Shown: one piece after another, positions 42,958-52,591 of the stretch | How positions within the stretch are numbered: the stretch's first letter is position 1 | Layout: every line of letters starts with the position of its first letter | Assembly: GCA_041395625.1 (NCBI GenBank) | Contig: JAWLAE010000001.1 | Span: forward strand, 496,001-560,000 | Origin: CADEED01 sp041395625 | Lineage (GTDB): Bacteria; Pseudomonadota; Gammaproteobacteria; Steroidobacterales; Steroidobacteraceae | Direction of reading: 5' to 3' | DNA length: 64,000 bases | Program-made: the position numbers and the translations under genes | The notes under the pieces: model-generated | What the model was told of the DNA's origin: nothing | What the model saw: only the letters and a program-made list of their open reading frames with translations | The model's database searches: none

Positions 42958-45900
42958 GTGCTCATTGAACTCTCAGGCGCTGTGGCACTGCCGCAGTTCC
43001 GACTTGCCAAGTTGCTGGCCCGGCTGGCCGGCATCGATCCGCGAGTGCAGGCGCTCGCTGCCCGCCAAGTACACTTCGTCGACCTCGAGCGCAATCTCAC
43101 CGCGGCGGAGCAGCTGGTACTCGAACGACTGCTGCACTACGGTCCCCGGGATCGCGACGGTACGTCGAGCGCGCCTGCCGCGCACTCCGCCTCGGTCTGG
43201 GTGGTGCCGCGCCCCGGTACTATTTCGCCGTGGTCGACCAAAGCGACCGATATCGCGCATGCTTGTGGGCTCGCGGCTGTGCGTCGCATCGAACGTGGTA
43301 CGCACTACCAACTGACATTCGCATCGCAAGCTCCTCCTGCGGCCGGCGATGATCTGCTGGCGTTGACCCGGCCGCTGTTCGATCGGATGGTCGAGTCAGT
43401 ATTGTTCGACGCCGGCGCAGCGGCCACGCTGTTCGCCGTGCATCCACCACGTCGAGGGCGGACAGTTTCACTCGCGCGCGGACGGGACTCGCTGCTGGCC
43501 GCCGACCGTGAACTGGGACTGGCGCTATCCGGCGATGAGATCGACTACCTGTTGGCCGCCTACGAGCGCGTCGGACGCGAGCCCACCGACGTCGAGCTGA
43601 TGATGTTTGCGCAGGCCAATTCCGAGCACTGCCGCCACAAGATCTTCAATGCGGAATTCACGATCGATGGCGAGCCGCAGACGAAATCGATGTTCGCGAT
43701 GATTCGCCACACCCACGCCTGCAGTCCGAGCGGTGTGTTATCTGCCTATCGCGACAATGCCGCCGTGATCGAAGGCACGACGGCCAGTCGTTACTTCCCG
43801 GATCCCGCAACCGGAATCTACTGCTCCCAAGATGAGCCGATCGACATCCTGCTGAAAGTCGAAACGCACAACCATCCCACGGCCATCTCGCCGTTCCCAG
43901 GCGCTGCCACCGGTTCAGGCGGCGAAATCCGCGACGAAGGCGCCACCGGCCGTGGCGCCAAGCCAAAAGCCGGCCTGACTGGCTTTTCCGTTTCGAATCT
44001 GTTCATCCCGGATTTCGTGCAGCCTTGGGAGAGGTCGATTGGCCGACCCGACAGGATCGCCTCGGCGATCGAGATCATGCTTGAGGGTCCCATTGGCGCT
44101 GCGGCATTCAACAATGAGTTCGGCCGGCCTAACATCTGCGGGTATTTCCGGACCTTCGAGCACTCGCCCGCAGGCGCCACCCACAGGTCGTGGGGTTATC
44201 ACAAGCCGATCATGATTGCCGGCGGTCTCGGCAATATCCGTCGGCCGCACGTCGAGAAAGCCGACATCCCGGTCGGCGCGCGGCTTGTCGTGTTGGGTGG
44301 CCCCGCGATGCTGATTGGACTCGGCGGCGGTGCCGCCTCGTCAGTGGGCAGTGGCGTCTCGAGTGCAGCACTCGATTTTGCCTCGGTGCAGCGTGGCAAT
44401 CCCGAGATGCAGCGGCGCGCGCAGGAGGTCATTGACCGCTGCTGGGCGCAGGGTGCCGCCAATCCGATTCTGCTCATCCACGATGTCGGCGCCGGTGGCT
44501 TGTCGAACGCTGTCCCGGAAGCCGTCGCCCACACGCCAGGTCGCGGTGCGCGGATCGATCTACGCGCCATCCCGAGCGATGAACCGGGCATGTCGCCAAT
44601 GGAGCTCTGGTGCAACGAGTCCCAGGAGCGCTACGTGCTGGTGCTCGCAGAGGAGCACATCGCAGATTTCGCCGCGCTCGCCGAACGTGAGCGCTGCCCG
44701 TACGCCGTGATCGGTACGCTCGATGACAGCGGCCACCTGGTCGTCGAAGACAGCCTGCTGGGCGGTCGGCCAGTCGACATGTCCCTCGATGTACTGTTGG
44801 GCAAGACGCCGCGGCTGCAGCGCATTGTGCAGCGAGCCGGTCGTAGTACCGAGGAGCTGGACTGTTCGGCCATCGATTTGCGTGACGCCGTTTATCGCGT
44901 GTTGCGTCACCCGGCGGTGGCGGACAAGACATTTCTGATCACCATTGGCGATCGCACGGTCGGCGGTATGGTCAGTCGCGATCAGATGGTGGGTCCCTGG
45001 CAGGTGCCGGTTGCCGATGTTGCCGTGACGCTCGCGGATTACCGCGGCTATGCCGGCGAGGCCATGGCGATGGGCGAGCGCACGCCACTCGCAGCGCTGG
45101 ACGCGCCGGCATCCGGACGCATCGCCGTCGCCGAGGCGATCACCAACATCCTGGCGGCAGACATTGCATCGCTGGCCGACGTGCGTCTGTCAGCCAACTG
45201 GATGGCGGCATGCGGTGAGCCGGGTGAGGACGCTGCGTTGTACGACACGGTGCGCGCCATCGGCGAGGAGCTTTGTCCTGCGCTCGGCATTGCCATTCCC
45301 GTTGGCAAGGATTCCTTGTCGATGCGCACCAACTGGACCGAAGATGCCACGAACAAGTCGGTCGTCGCGCCGGTGTCGCTGATCGTCTCGGCGTTCGCAC
45401 CGGTCGATGACGTGCGCCGTACCTTGACGCCTCAATTGCGCACAGATCGTCTTGCTAACACCTTGCTGCTGGTCGATCTGGGCGCCGGACTGAATCGGCT
45501 TGGCGGGTCTATCTATGCCCAGGTGCACAGTCGGCTGGGCGGCGAAACGCCGGACGTGGTCGAGGCGCGCTCGCTGGTGCAATTGACCGCAGTACTGGCG
45601 GAGTTGCGCCACGATGGATCGCCCTTGCTGGCCTATCACGATCGCTCGGATGGTGGCGTGTTGACGACGCTGGTCGAGATGGCGTTTGCCGGGCATTGCG
45701 GGCTCGATGTGCGTCTGCCGTGTAAAGAGAAAGGGGCGGCTGCCGCGCTGTTCAACGAAGAACTCGGTGTGATTCTGCAGGTAGCCACTGCAGATCTGGA
45801 CGCAGTGTTAGCTGTGTTCGCGCAGCACGGGCTTGAGCGTCAGGTGCACGTCCTGGGGTCGGCGACACGAGAACTGCGTGTGCGGATCGCAGTTGATGAT

Positions 45901-46875
45901 TTCCAGCTGGACGAGTCCTGGAGTGACTTGCGACGCGCATGGTCCGAGACGTCCTTTCGAATGCGAGCCCTGCGCGATGATCCGGATTGCGCGGCGGAAG
46001 AATTCGCCACTGCCTGCGATGCGAATGAACGCGGGCTGTGCGGCGCACTGACGTTCGATCCGGACGAAGCACTCGCTGCGGCGTTTGTAACGAGTGCGGC
46101 ACGCCCGCGTGTCGCGGTGCTGCGCGAGCAGGGTGTCAACAGTCAGGTTGAGATGGCCGCTGTGCTCGAGCGTGCTGGTTTCGAGCCGCACGACGTACAC
46201 ATGAGTGACATACTCGCGGGCCGGCGGACACTCGAGGACTACACTGGTCTGATCGCCTGCGGCGGATTCTCCTTCGGTGACGTACTGGGCGCGGGCGAGG
46301 GTTGGGCCAAATCCATCCTCTTCAATCCGCGCGCGCGCGAGCAGTTCGGCGAGTTCTTTGCGCGGGGCGACTCGTTCGCGCTCGGCGTTTGCAACGGTTG
46401 TCAGATGTTTGCGGCGTTGGCAGAACTCATCCCGGGCGCTGACCACTGGCCGCGGTTCGTACGCAATCGCAGCGAACAGTATGAAGCCCGTTTCGTGCAG
46501 GTCGAGATCCTGCGCTCGCCATCGATCTTCTTCGATGCCATGGCGGGATCGGTGCTACCGATCGCGGTGGCACACGGGGAGGGTCGCGCAGAATTCAGCG
46601 GCGACGCCGCGGCGTTGACATTCGCGCAATCCGGGTTGGTAGCCGTGCGCTACGTGAACGCCGACAGATCGGTGGCCGTCCGCTATCCCGCCAATCCCAA
46701 TGGCTCGCCATTCGGTATCGCGGCCGTGTGCAGTGCAGACGGGCGCGTCACCAGCATCATGCCGCATCCCGAGCGATCGTTCCGTTACGTGCAAAATTCC
46801 TGGCGGCCTGACGGCGCAGGGGAGGCGAGCGGCTGGCAGCGCATGTTCGTGAATGCGCGCCGGCACCTGGGCTGA
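42958..46875 (+). CDS. purL: Phosphoribosylformylglycinamidine synthase (FGAM synthetase), single-chain
   Basis: 1305 aa, the large gammaproteobacterial form. It converts FGAR plus glutamine and ATP to FGAM in purine synthesis. Order: N-terminal and linker domains, two AIRS-like repeats (FPGAATGSGGEIRDEGATG, AQANSEHCRHKIFNA, PVGKDSLSMR), then a glutamine amidotransferase domain with VLREQGVNSQVEMA, the catalytic Cys in FALGVCNGCQMFAAL and the His-Glu of MPHPERSFRYVQ. The start is a GTG at 42958, 6 bases after DUF1820. It converges with the zinc-ribbon gene 17 bases on. Confidence 0.97.
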   Translation: MLIELSGAVALPQFRLAKLLARLAGIDPRVQALAARQVHFVDLERNLTAAEQLVLERLLHYGPRDRDGTSSAPAAHSASVWVVPRPGTISPWSTKATDIAHACGLAAVRRIERGTHYQLTFASQAPPAAGDDLLALTRPLFDRMVESVLFDAGAAATLFAVHPPRRGRTVSLARGRDSLLAADRELGLALSGDEIDYLLAAYERVGREPTDVELMMFAQANSEHCRHKIFNAEFTIDGEPQTKSMFAMIRHTHACSPSGVLSAYRDNAAVIEGTTASRYFPDPATGIYCSQDEPIDILLKVETHNHPTAISPFPGAATGSGGEIRDEGATGRGAKPKAGLTGFSVSNLFIPDFVQPWERSIGRPDRIASAIEIMLEGPIGAAAFNNEFGRPNICGYFRTFEHSPAGATHRSWGYHKPIMIAGGLGNIRRPHVEKADIPVGARLVVLGGPAMLIGLGGGAASSVGSGVSSAALDFASVQRGNPEMQRRAQEVIDRCWAQGAANPILLIHDVGAGGLSNAVPEAVAHTPGRGARIDLRAIPSDEPGMSPMELWCNESQERYVLVLAEEHIADFAALAERERCPYAVIGTLDDSGHLVVEDSLLGGRPVDMSLDVLLGKTPRLQRIVQRAGRSTEELDCSAIDLRDAVYRVLRHPAVADKTFLITIGDRTVGGMVSRDQMVGPWQVPVADVAVTLADYRGYAGEAMAMGERTPLAALDAPASGRIAVAEAITNILAADIASLADVRLSANWMAACGEPGEDAALYDTVRAIGEELCPALGIAIPVGKDSLSMRTNWTEDATNKSVVAPVSLIVSAFAPVDDVRRTLTPQLRTDRLANTLLLVDLGAGLNRLGGSIYAQVHSRLGGETPDVVEARSLVQLTAVLAELRHDGSPLLAYHDRSDGGVLTTLVEMAFAGHCGLDVRLPCKEKGAAAALFNEELGVILQVATADLDAVLAVFAQHGLERQVHVLGSATRELRVRIAVDDFQLDESWSDLRRAWSETSFRMRALRDDPDCAAEEFATACDANERGLCGALTFDPDEALAAAFVTSAARPRVAVLREQGVNSQVEMAAVLERAGFEPHDVHMSDILAGRRTLEDYTGLIACGGFSFGDVLGAGEGWAKSILFNPRAREQFGEFFARGDSFALGVCNGCQMFAALAELIPGADHWPRFVRNRSEQYEARFVQVEILRSPSIFFDAMAGSVLPIAVAHGEGRAEFSGDAAALTFAQSGLVAVRYVNADRSVAVRYPANPNGSPFGIAAVCSADGRVTSIMPHPERSFRYVQNSWRPDGAGEASGWQRMFVNARRHLG

Positions 46876-46892
46876 GGCGGGCGAGCGTCGGC

Positions 46893-47627
46893 TCAGCCCG
46901 TTGCGGATCCGTCGCCAGTCATGCGCAGCGTGCGATTGCGGGCCGTCTCGGCGATCGACTCGTCGACGAAGAAACGCCGCACTTTCATGGCGTGCTGCAA
47001 CCGGCCGCGGCGTATATAGGCCTGATACAGGAAGTCCTTCATGACCTCTAGCAGCACCGCGGCTTGATAGTTGTTGAAGGACGGAAATGCCGCCCCCAGT
47101 TCCAGATCGGGGGCCGAAATGATCCGCGCGACCAAAGCGAAGGTGGTGACGTCGATGTCGACGAGATCGCGCACGTCGTTCACCTGGTCGAACAACCGCA
47201 GTTTCTGCGACTCGCCCAGGTTCTCGAAAGTCGCGAGCGCAGTGCGCCGGCACATTGAGGCGAACGCGTCGTAGAGCCCGTGCGTGTAACAACCGAGCGC
47301 CTCACGGAACAGCGTGGCCACTGAGTCCGGAATGTAGGTGAAAACGAAGCGCTCCGTCGGACGCTCGATTTCCGTGAACTGCGGCGCAAGCTCGATGCGC
47401 AAATCACCATACGCTTTGACGGCGAAGCGTAGAAAAACGGGTGACCCGCAGGAATGACAGCGCAGTACGACACCGACATGGCGCGGTTTGTGTTGTGCGA
47501 GGTCGGCAAAAGCTGGCGACGCCGTCACGGTCATTGGCGAATAAGCCAGGCAATGCGGGCAGGTGAGCGCCAGTTCAGGCCCGGCGTCCAGATGCAGGTT
47601 GCTGTTCGTGTCGATGTAGTTGGCCAT
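46893..47627 (-). CDS. Zinc-ribbon protein with DUF4145-like domain
   Basis: 244 aa. The N-terminus has two Cys pairs (TCPHC near residue 24, RCHSCG near residue 57) that would bind zinc. A helical region follows: LFREALGCYTHGLYDAFASMCRRTALATFENL and YQAAVLLEVMKDFLYQAYIRRGRLQHAM. It resembles DUF4145 proteins, some of which accompany restriction or toxin systems, but none is adjacent. Cytoplasmic. Convergent with purL. Confidence 0.6.
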   Translation of the reverse strand: MANYIDTNSNLHLDAGPELALTCPHCLAYSPMTVTASPAFADLAQHKPRHVGVVLRCHSCGSPVFLRFAVKAYGDLRIELAPQFTEIERPTERFVFTYIPDSVATLFREALGCYTHGLYDAFASMCRRTALATFENLGESQKLRLFDQVNDVRDLVDIDVTTFALVARIISAPDLELGAAFPSFNNYQAAVLLEVMKDFLYQAYIRRGRLQHAMKVRRFFVDESIAETARNRTLRMTGDGSATG

Positions 47628-47731
47628 GGTCTTGCGCCAAGTGTACGCCGGCGCCGCGGACTTGCAGCTTTTCGCGCTGCTGCTTCACATAACACGGTGC
47701 CCGGGGCGGTCTCTGGATCAGCTGCCAGCGC

Positions 47732-48379
47732 TTAGTGGCCCCGCGGTGCGCTGATCATGCTCAGGAATTCGGTGCGGGTCCGGGCATCATTGCGGAAGAC
47801 ACCCAGCATGGTGCTGGTCATCATCGAAACCCGCGTCTTGTGGATACCGCGCGTGGTCATGCACTGGTGCCGCGCATCGATCACCACACCTACGCCGCGC
47901 GGCTTGAGCACGTCGTTGATGCAGCCGGCGATCTGCGCGGTCAGCTTCTCCTGCACCTGAAAACGGCGAGCGTAGCCCTCGACCACTCGCGCCAGCTTGC
48001 TGATACCGACTACTTTGTTAGTAGGCAGATAACCGACGTGGGCACGCCCAATGATCGGCGCCATATGATGCTCGCAGTGCGATTCGAATTCGATGTCGCG
48101 CAGCACGATCAACTCATCGTAGCCAGCGACCTCCTCGAAGGTGCGCCGCATGTAGGCCGTAGGGTCGACTTCGTAACCGGAAAACCAATCGCGATAGGCC
48201 TTTACGACTCGCTTGGGAGTATCGAGCAAGCCTTCGCGCGCTGGGTCTTCGCCTGCCCAGCGTAGTAGTGTACGGACTGCGTCTTCGGCGTCTTCGCGTC
48301 GGACAGTGGTCGCAGTCTGACGGGAGGTCTTGCGAGTTCCACCGCGAGCTGGGGCGCGAGCTGACTTCTTCGTGGCCAT
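47732..48379 (-). CDS. folE: GTP cyclohydrolase I
   Basis: 215 aa. It makes 7,8-dihydroneopterin triphosphate from GTP for folate and pterin synthesis. A basic N-terminal tail of ~25 residues precedes the catalytic domain with the zinc ligands in ESHCEHHMAP and ARHQCMTTRG, plus FQVQEKLTAQIA. Length fits the family. An unrelated-fold GTP cyclohydrolase (folE2) lies at 59481-60302, so the step is duplicated by two enzyme types. Monocistronic; neighbours on both sides are on the same strand but not coupled. Confidence 0.95.
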   Translation of the reverse strand: MATKKSARAPARGGTRKTSRQTATTVRREDAEDAVRTLLRWAGEDPAREGLLDTPKRVVKAYRDWFSGYEVDPTAYMRRTFEEVAGYDELIVLRDIEFESHCEHHMAPIIGRAHVGYLPTNKVVGISKLARVVEGYARRFQVQEKLTAQIAGCINDVLKPRGVGVVIDARHQCMTTRGIHKTRVSMMTSTMLGVFRNDARTRTEFLSMISAPRGH

Positions 48380-48492
48380 GAGTATCTCGTTACATTCACC
48401 GGGGCTGCGCTACGGTGCCGCGTTCTGCCATGGCATGCAACTCGCGCTGCGTATTCCGCCCAAAAAGGCGAGCAAGTACTGGACAAACCCGC

Positions 48493-50166
48493 TCAGCGGG
48501 TCAGGGGCTTGTACTTGATGCGGTGGGGTTGTGCAGCTTCCTCGCCCTTGCGCCGCTGCAGATCCTGCATGTATTCCTGGAAGTTGCCCTCGAACCAGAC
48601 AACTTCGGAGTTGCCTTCGAAAGCGAGAATATGGGTGGCGACACGATCGAGGAACCAGCGGTCGTGCGATATGACCACGGCGCATCCCGGGAATGCCAGT
48701 AGACCTTCCTCCAGCGCGCGCAGGGTTTCGACGTCGAGATCGTTGGTCGGCTCGTCGAGCAGCAGCACGTTGCCGCCCGATTGCAGCACCTTGGCGAGGT
48801 GTACTCGATTGCGCTCGCCACCCGACAGGTCGCCGATCAGCTGCTGCTGCTGGGTCCCTTTGAAGTTGAAACGACCGACGTAGCCGCGCGACGGTGTCTC
48901 GTAGTTGCCAACCTTGATCATGTCAAGTCCGCCCGAGATCTCGGCCCAGACGCTCTTTTTGTCGTCGAGCGCTTGGCGCGACTGATCCACGTAGGCGAGC
49001 TTGACGGATGGTCCAAGTCGAATCTCGCCGCTGTCGGGTTGCTCACCGCCAGTCAGCATGCGAAAGAGCGTGGTCTTGCCGGCGCCGTTCGGGCCGATGA
49101 TGCCGACGATGCCGCCGCGGGGCAGCGAAAAGTTGAGTCCGTCGATCAGCAGCCGATCGCCGTAGGACTTGCGCAGGTTCTTGACGTCGATCACCACGTC
49201 CCCTAAGCGCTCGCCGGGCGGAATGTAGATCTCGTTAGTCTCATTGCGCTGCTGGAATTCGCGCGACGCCAGCTCTTCGTAGCGCGCGATGCGCGCCTTG
49301 CTCTTCGCTTGGCGCGCTTTCGGATTCTGTCGCACCCACTCCAGTTCATGCTCAAGCGTCTTGCGCAGCGAGTCCTGTTCCTTTTCTTCCTGCGCCAGGC
49401 GCCGTTCCTTCTGCTCGAGCCAGGAGGAGTAGTTGCCTTTCCACGGAATACCGTGGCCGCGGTCGAGCTCGAGTATCCACTCGGCGACATTGTCGAGGAA
49501 GTAGCGGTCATGCGTGACCGCGATAACCGTGGACGGATACTGTTCGAGGTACTTTTCCAGCCAGGCGATCGACTCGGCGTCCAGGTGGTTAGTCGGTTCG
49601 TCGAGCAGGAGTATATCGGGTGCCGACAGCAACAAGCGGCACAGTGCGACGCGACGTTTCTCGCCGCCAGACAACGGCCCGATCCTGGCTTCCCAGGGTG
49701 GTAGCCGCAATGCGTCCGCCGCGATCTCGAGCTTGCGCTCGATCTCCCAGCCGCTCGCTGCATCGATCGCGTCCTGCAAGCTTGCCTGTTCCTCGAGCAG
49801 ACGATTCATCTGGTCGTCGGACATCGGCTCGGCGAACAGCTCGCTGATCTCGTTGAACCGCGCCAGTTGTCCGAACACTCCGCCTAGGCCTTCCATGACG
49901 ACTGCGCGCACGTCCTTGGTAGCGTCCAGCTCCGGTTCCTGCGGCAGATAGCCGATTTTGATGCCGGGTTGCGGACGTGCTTCACCTTCGAAATTCGTAT
50001 CGGCGCCAGCCATGATCTTGAGCAACGTCGATTTGCCTGAACCGTTGAGACCGAGCACGCCGATCTTGGCGCCCGGGAAGAACGACAACGAAATGTCGCG
50101 CAGGATCACGCGCTTGGGCGGCACGACCTTGCCAACGCGATTCATCGTGTAGATGTACTGGGCCAT
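48493..50166 (-). CDS. ettA: Energy-dependent translational throttle ABC-F ATPase
   Basis: 557 aa from the ATG at 50166; the open frame runs on to 51315 but that part is antisense to the deacetylase gene. Two ABC domains: Walker A GLNGSGKST and GPNGAGKTT, signatures LSGGEKRRVAL and LSGGERNRVHL, and an inter-domain linker rich in Lys, Arg and Glu (RRLAQEEKEQDSLRKTLEHELEWVRQNPKARQAKSKARI). The opening AQYIYTMNRVGKVVPPKR matches EttA. No membrane segments. EttA gates ribosomes from initiation to elongation according to the ADP/ATP ratio. Confidence 0.95.
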   Translation of the reverse strand: MAQYIYTMNRVGKVVPPKRVILRDISLSFFPGAKIGVLGLNGSGKSTLLKIMAGADTNFEGEARPQPGIKIGYLPQEPELDATKDVRAVVMEGLGGVFGQLARFNEISELFAEPMSDDQMNRLLEEQASLQDAIDAASGWEIERKLEIAADALRLPPWEARIGPLSGGEKRRVALCRLLLSAPDILLLDEPTNHLDAESIAWLEKYLEQYPSTVIAVTHDRYFLDNVAEWILELDRGHGIPWKGNYSSWLEQKERRLAQEEKEQDSLRKTLEHELEWVRQNPKARQAKSKARIARYEELASREFQQRNETNEIYIPPGERLGDVVIDVKNLRKSYGDRLLIDGLNFSLPRGGIVGIIGPNGAGKTTLFRMLTGGEQPDSGEIRLGPSVKLAYVDQSRQALDDKKSVWAEISGGLDMIKVGNYETPSRGYVGRFNFKGTQQQQLIGDLSGGERNRVHLAKVLQSGGNVLLLDEPTNDLDVETLRALEEGLLAFPGCAVVISHDRWFLDRVATHILAFEGNSEVVWFEGNFQEYMQDLQRRKGEEAAQPHRIKYKPLTR

Positions 50167-50310
50167 ATGCTTCTGCTGTTGTCCGGGTAGAGCGCGCCCG
50201 CAGGCGATCGGGGGCGAGGGATTGTAGGCAAGCGCACCGACTGTGTCACGGCCCCGGGGCGCTGCGGCAGGCTGTGCTACGCTTTTGCGGTGGGTGACAA
50301 CAAGGTGAAC

Positions 50311-51255
50311 ATGCTCGTGGTAGCGGGCGAACGCGCGGCACGCTACGGTTTCGGCGACGGCCACCCATTCGGGCCCGATCGGCATGCAGCGTTCATGCGT
50401 GAGTTCGTGGCGCGGAAGCTGGATCGCGAGGTGCGCGTGAGCGATGCGCGGCGGGCCACGCGTGCGGAGCTCGAGAGCTTTCACACGCCACAATATCTCG
50501 ACCTGGTCGAGGATCGCTCGCGGTCCGGACAAGGCTACCTGGATGCGGGCGATACGCCCGCGTGGCGTGGCGTGTACGAGGCCGCGGCGGACGTCGTTGG
50601 CGCGACACTGCTCGCGACCGAAGCCTTGATGTCGGGTGAAGCGCGCCGTGCATTCGTGCCGATCGCCGGCCTGCATCACGCCGCACGAGGCGCGGCCGCG
50701 GGCTTCTGTGTATTCAACGACTGCGGTGTCGCGATCGAGCAATTGCAGCAGCGCTACGGGCTCAAGTGCATCGCTTATGTGGATATCGATGCGCATCACG
50801 GTGATGGCGTCTACTATGGATTCGAAAGCGACCCGGCCGTCATATTCGCAGACATTCACGAGGACGGTCGGTATCTCTACCCTGGGACCGGGTCCGAGGA
50901 CGAAGTTGGATTGGGTGCTGCGGCAGGCACCAAGCTGAACATCCCCTTGCCGCCAGGCTCCGACGACGCGGCATTCAATGCTGTGTGGCCGCGCGTACTG
51001 GCGCACCTGCGGAAGTTCGAGCCCGAGTTCATCGTCGCGCAGTGTGGTGCGGATAGCATTGCCGGCGACCCGATCACACATCTGCGCTATACCGCCGACG
51101 TGCATCGCCGGGCCGCCGCGGATCTCGTGACGCTGGCTGAGGGGCTGGGTCATGGCCGCGTGCTGGCCACCGGCGGCGGCGGTTACAACCGGATCAACCT
51201 GGCGCTCGCCTGGAATGGTGTGGTCGAGGGCATGTTGAGCGTTCCGCAACGGTAA
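50311..51255 (+). CDS. Histone deacetylase-family (AcuC/HDAC-like) protein
   Basis: 314 aa from the ATG at 50311, with AAGGTG just upstream; a GTG at 50290 would add 7 residues. The arginase/deacetylase fold is shown by GLHHAARGAAAGFCVFNDCGVAI, the zinc Asp and His in YVDIDAHHGDGVYYGF, and IFADIHEDGRYLYPGTG. QCGADSIAGDPITHLRYT carries the second zinc Asp, and GGGGYNR ends the active site. Family members deacetylate acetyl-lysine, polyamines or acetoin-related compounds. Directly upstream of glyA on the same strand, but glyA appears to have its own promoter. Confidence 0.88.
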   Translation: MLVVAGERAARYGFGDGHPFGPDRHAAFMREFVARKLDREVRVSDARRATRAELESFHTPQYLDLVEDRSRSGQGYLDAGDTPAWRGVYEAAADVVGATLLATEALMSGEARRAFVPIAGLHHAARGAAAGFCVFNDCGVAIEQLQQRYGLKCIAYVDIDAHHGDGVYYGFESDPAVIFADIHEDGRYLYPGTGSEDEVGLGAAAGTKLNIPLPPGSDDAAFNAVWPRVLAHLRKFEPEFIVAQCGADSIAGDPITHLRYTADVHRRAAADLVTLAEGLGHGRVLATGGGGYNRINLALAWNGVVEGMLSVPQR

Positions 51256-51272
51256 AATCGGCCGAAATTCGG

Positions 51273-51287
51273 TACACTGCGCGGCCC
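51273..51287 (+). promoter_or_regulatory. Promoter -10 (TACACT) with GC-rich discriminator before glyA
   Basis: TACACT at 51273-51278 is followed directly by GCGCGGCCC at 51279-51287. The same discriminator follows TATACT before ribH. GC-rich discriminators are typical of ppGpp/stringent-response-sensitive promoters. No clear -35 is seen. Confidence 0.4.
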
Positions 51288-51313
51288 AATCCCGCGTCGA
51301 TAGGGCCTCGAAC

Positions 51314-52570
51314 ATGTTCCGTACTGCGATGACGATCGATGGTTTTGATCCTGAGCTGAAAGCCGCTATAGACGCGGAACGCCAGCGCCAGGAGGACCAT
51401 ATTGAGCTGATCGCCTCCGAGAACTATGCCAGCCCTCGGGTGCTCGAAGCGCAGGGCACCGTACTCACTAACAAATATGCCGAAGGCTACCCCGGCAAGC
51501 GCTACTACGGCGGTTGCGAGTTCGTCGACGTCGCCGAGCAACTGGCGATCGACCGTGCCAAGCAGTTGTTTGGCGCCGCCTACGCCAATGTTCAGCCGCA
51601 TTCGGGTTCACAGGCCAACGCGGCCGTGTATCTGGCGCTGCTGCAGCCAGGCGACACCTTGCTCGGCATGAGTCTCGATCACGGTGGCCACCTGACGCAT
51701 GGCGCCAAGGTCAATTTCTCCGGCAAGCTGTTCCGTGCGGTGCAATATGGCATTCGCGCCGACAATGGCGAGATCGACTACGACGCGCTCGAGGCCCAGG
51801 CGGTCGCGGAAAAGCCCAAGGTCATCGTCGCCGGATTTTCGGCGTACTCGCGGCTGCTGGACTTCCCGCGCTTCCGGGCCATTGCCGACAAGGTGGGTGC
51901 CTACCTGATGGTCGATATGGCGCATGTGGCCGGGTTGGTAGCCGCTGGTGTCTATCCGACACCGATTCCCTACGCAGACGTCGTGACGACCACGACGCAC
52001 AAGACGCTGCGCGGCCCGCGTGGTGGGCTGATCCTGGCGCGCGAGAACGAGGCGCTGACCAAGAAGTTCAATTCGCTCGTGTTCCCGGGCACTCAGGGTG
52101 GGCCGCTGATGCACGTGATCGCCGCGAAAGCGGTGGCATTTCTCGAGGCATTGCAGCCCGACTTCAAGGAGTATCAACGACAGGTCGTGAGCAACGCCCG
52201 TGCGATGTGCGCACAGCTGAGCAAGCGCGGTCATCGTATCGTCTCGGGTGGCACCGACAATCACCTGTTCCTGCTGGATCTCGCCGATCGCGAGATGACC
52301 GGCAAGGACGCCGATGCGGCACTCGGCCGCGCCCACATCACGGTGAACAAGAATGCGGTGCCCAACGACCCGCGCCCGCCGTTCGTGACGAGCGGCATTC
52401 GCATCGGCTCGCCTGCAGGCACCACGCGTGGTTTCAAGGAGCGCGAGTTCGAACAGGTGGCGGACTGGGTCGCAGACATCATCGATGCGAACGCGGCCGA
52501 GAACGTCATCGAGCGAGTACGCGGCGAAGTAACCCAACTCTGCCGGCGCTTTCCCGTCTATGGCCCCTGA
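51314..52570 (+). CDS. glyA: Serine hydroxymethyltransferase
   Basis: 418 aa PLP enzyme converting serine and tetrahydrofolate to glycine and 5,10-methylene-THF. Visible are EDHIELIASENYASPRVLEAQG near the start, the substrate loop YAEGYPGKRYYGGCEFVD, the PLP-Lys in VVTTTTHKTLRGPRGG and IRIGSPAGTTRGF near the end. Start at 51314; an ATG at 51329 is an alternative. The nrdR-rib-nusB-thiL genes follow after 21 bases. Confidence 0.97.
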   Translation: MFRTAMTIDGFDPELKAAIDAERQRQEDHIELIASENYASPRVLEAQGTVLTNKYAEGYPGKRYYGGCEFVDVAEQLAIDRAKQLFGAAYANVQPHSGSQANAAVYLALLQPGDTLLGMSLDHGGHLTHGAKVNFSGKLFRAVQYGIRADNGEIDYDALEAQAVAEKPKVIVAGFSAYSRLLDFPRFRAIADKVGAYLMVDMAHVAGLVAAGVYPTPIPYADVVTTTTHKTLRGPRGGLILARENEALTKKFNSLVFPGTQGGPLMHVIAAKAVAFLEALQPDFKEYQRQVVSNARAMCAQLSKRGHRIVSGGTDNHLFLLDLADREMTGKDADAALGRAHITVNKNAVPNDPRPPFVTSGIRIGSPAGTTRGFKEREFEQVADWVADIIDANAAENVIERVRGEVTQLCRRFPVYGP

Positions 52571-52591
52571 CAACTCCATCGGGGGCGTGCC

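Noticed and set aside
51256..51313. Glycine riboswitch or other leader RNA before glyA
   Set aside because: The gap is only 58 bases and holds no conserved aptamer motif. Likewise no FMN riboswitch was seen before the rib genes.
48493..51315. A 940-codon open frame extending EttA far upstream
   Set aside because: The part beyond 50166 is antisense to the deacetylase gene and has no ABC-F sequence; the ATG at 50166 gives the normal family length and N-terminus.
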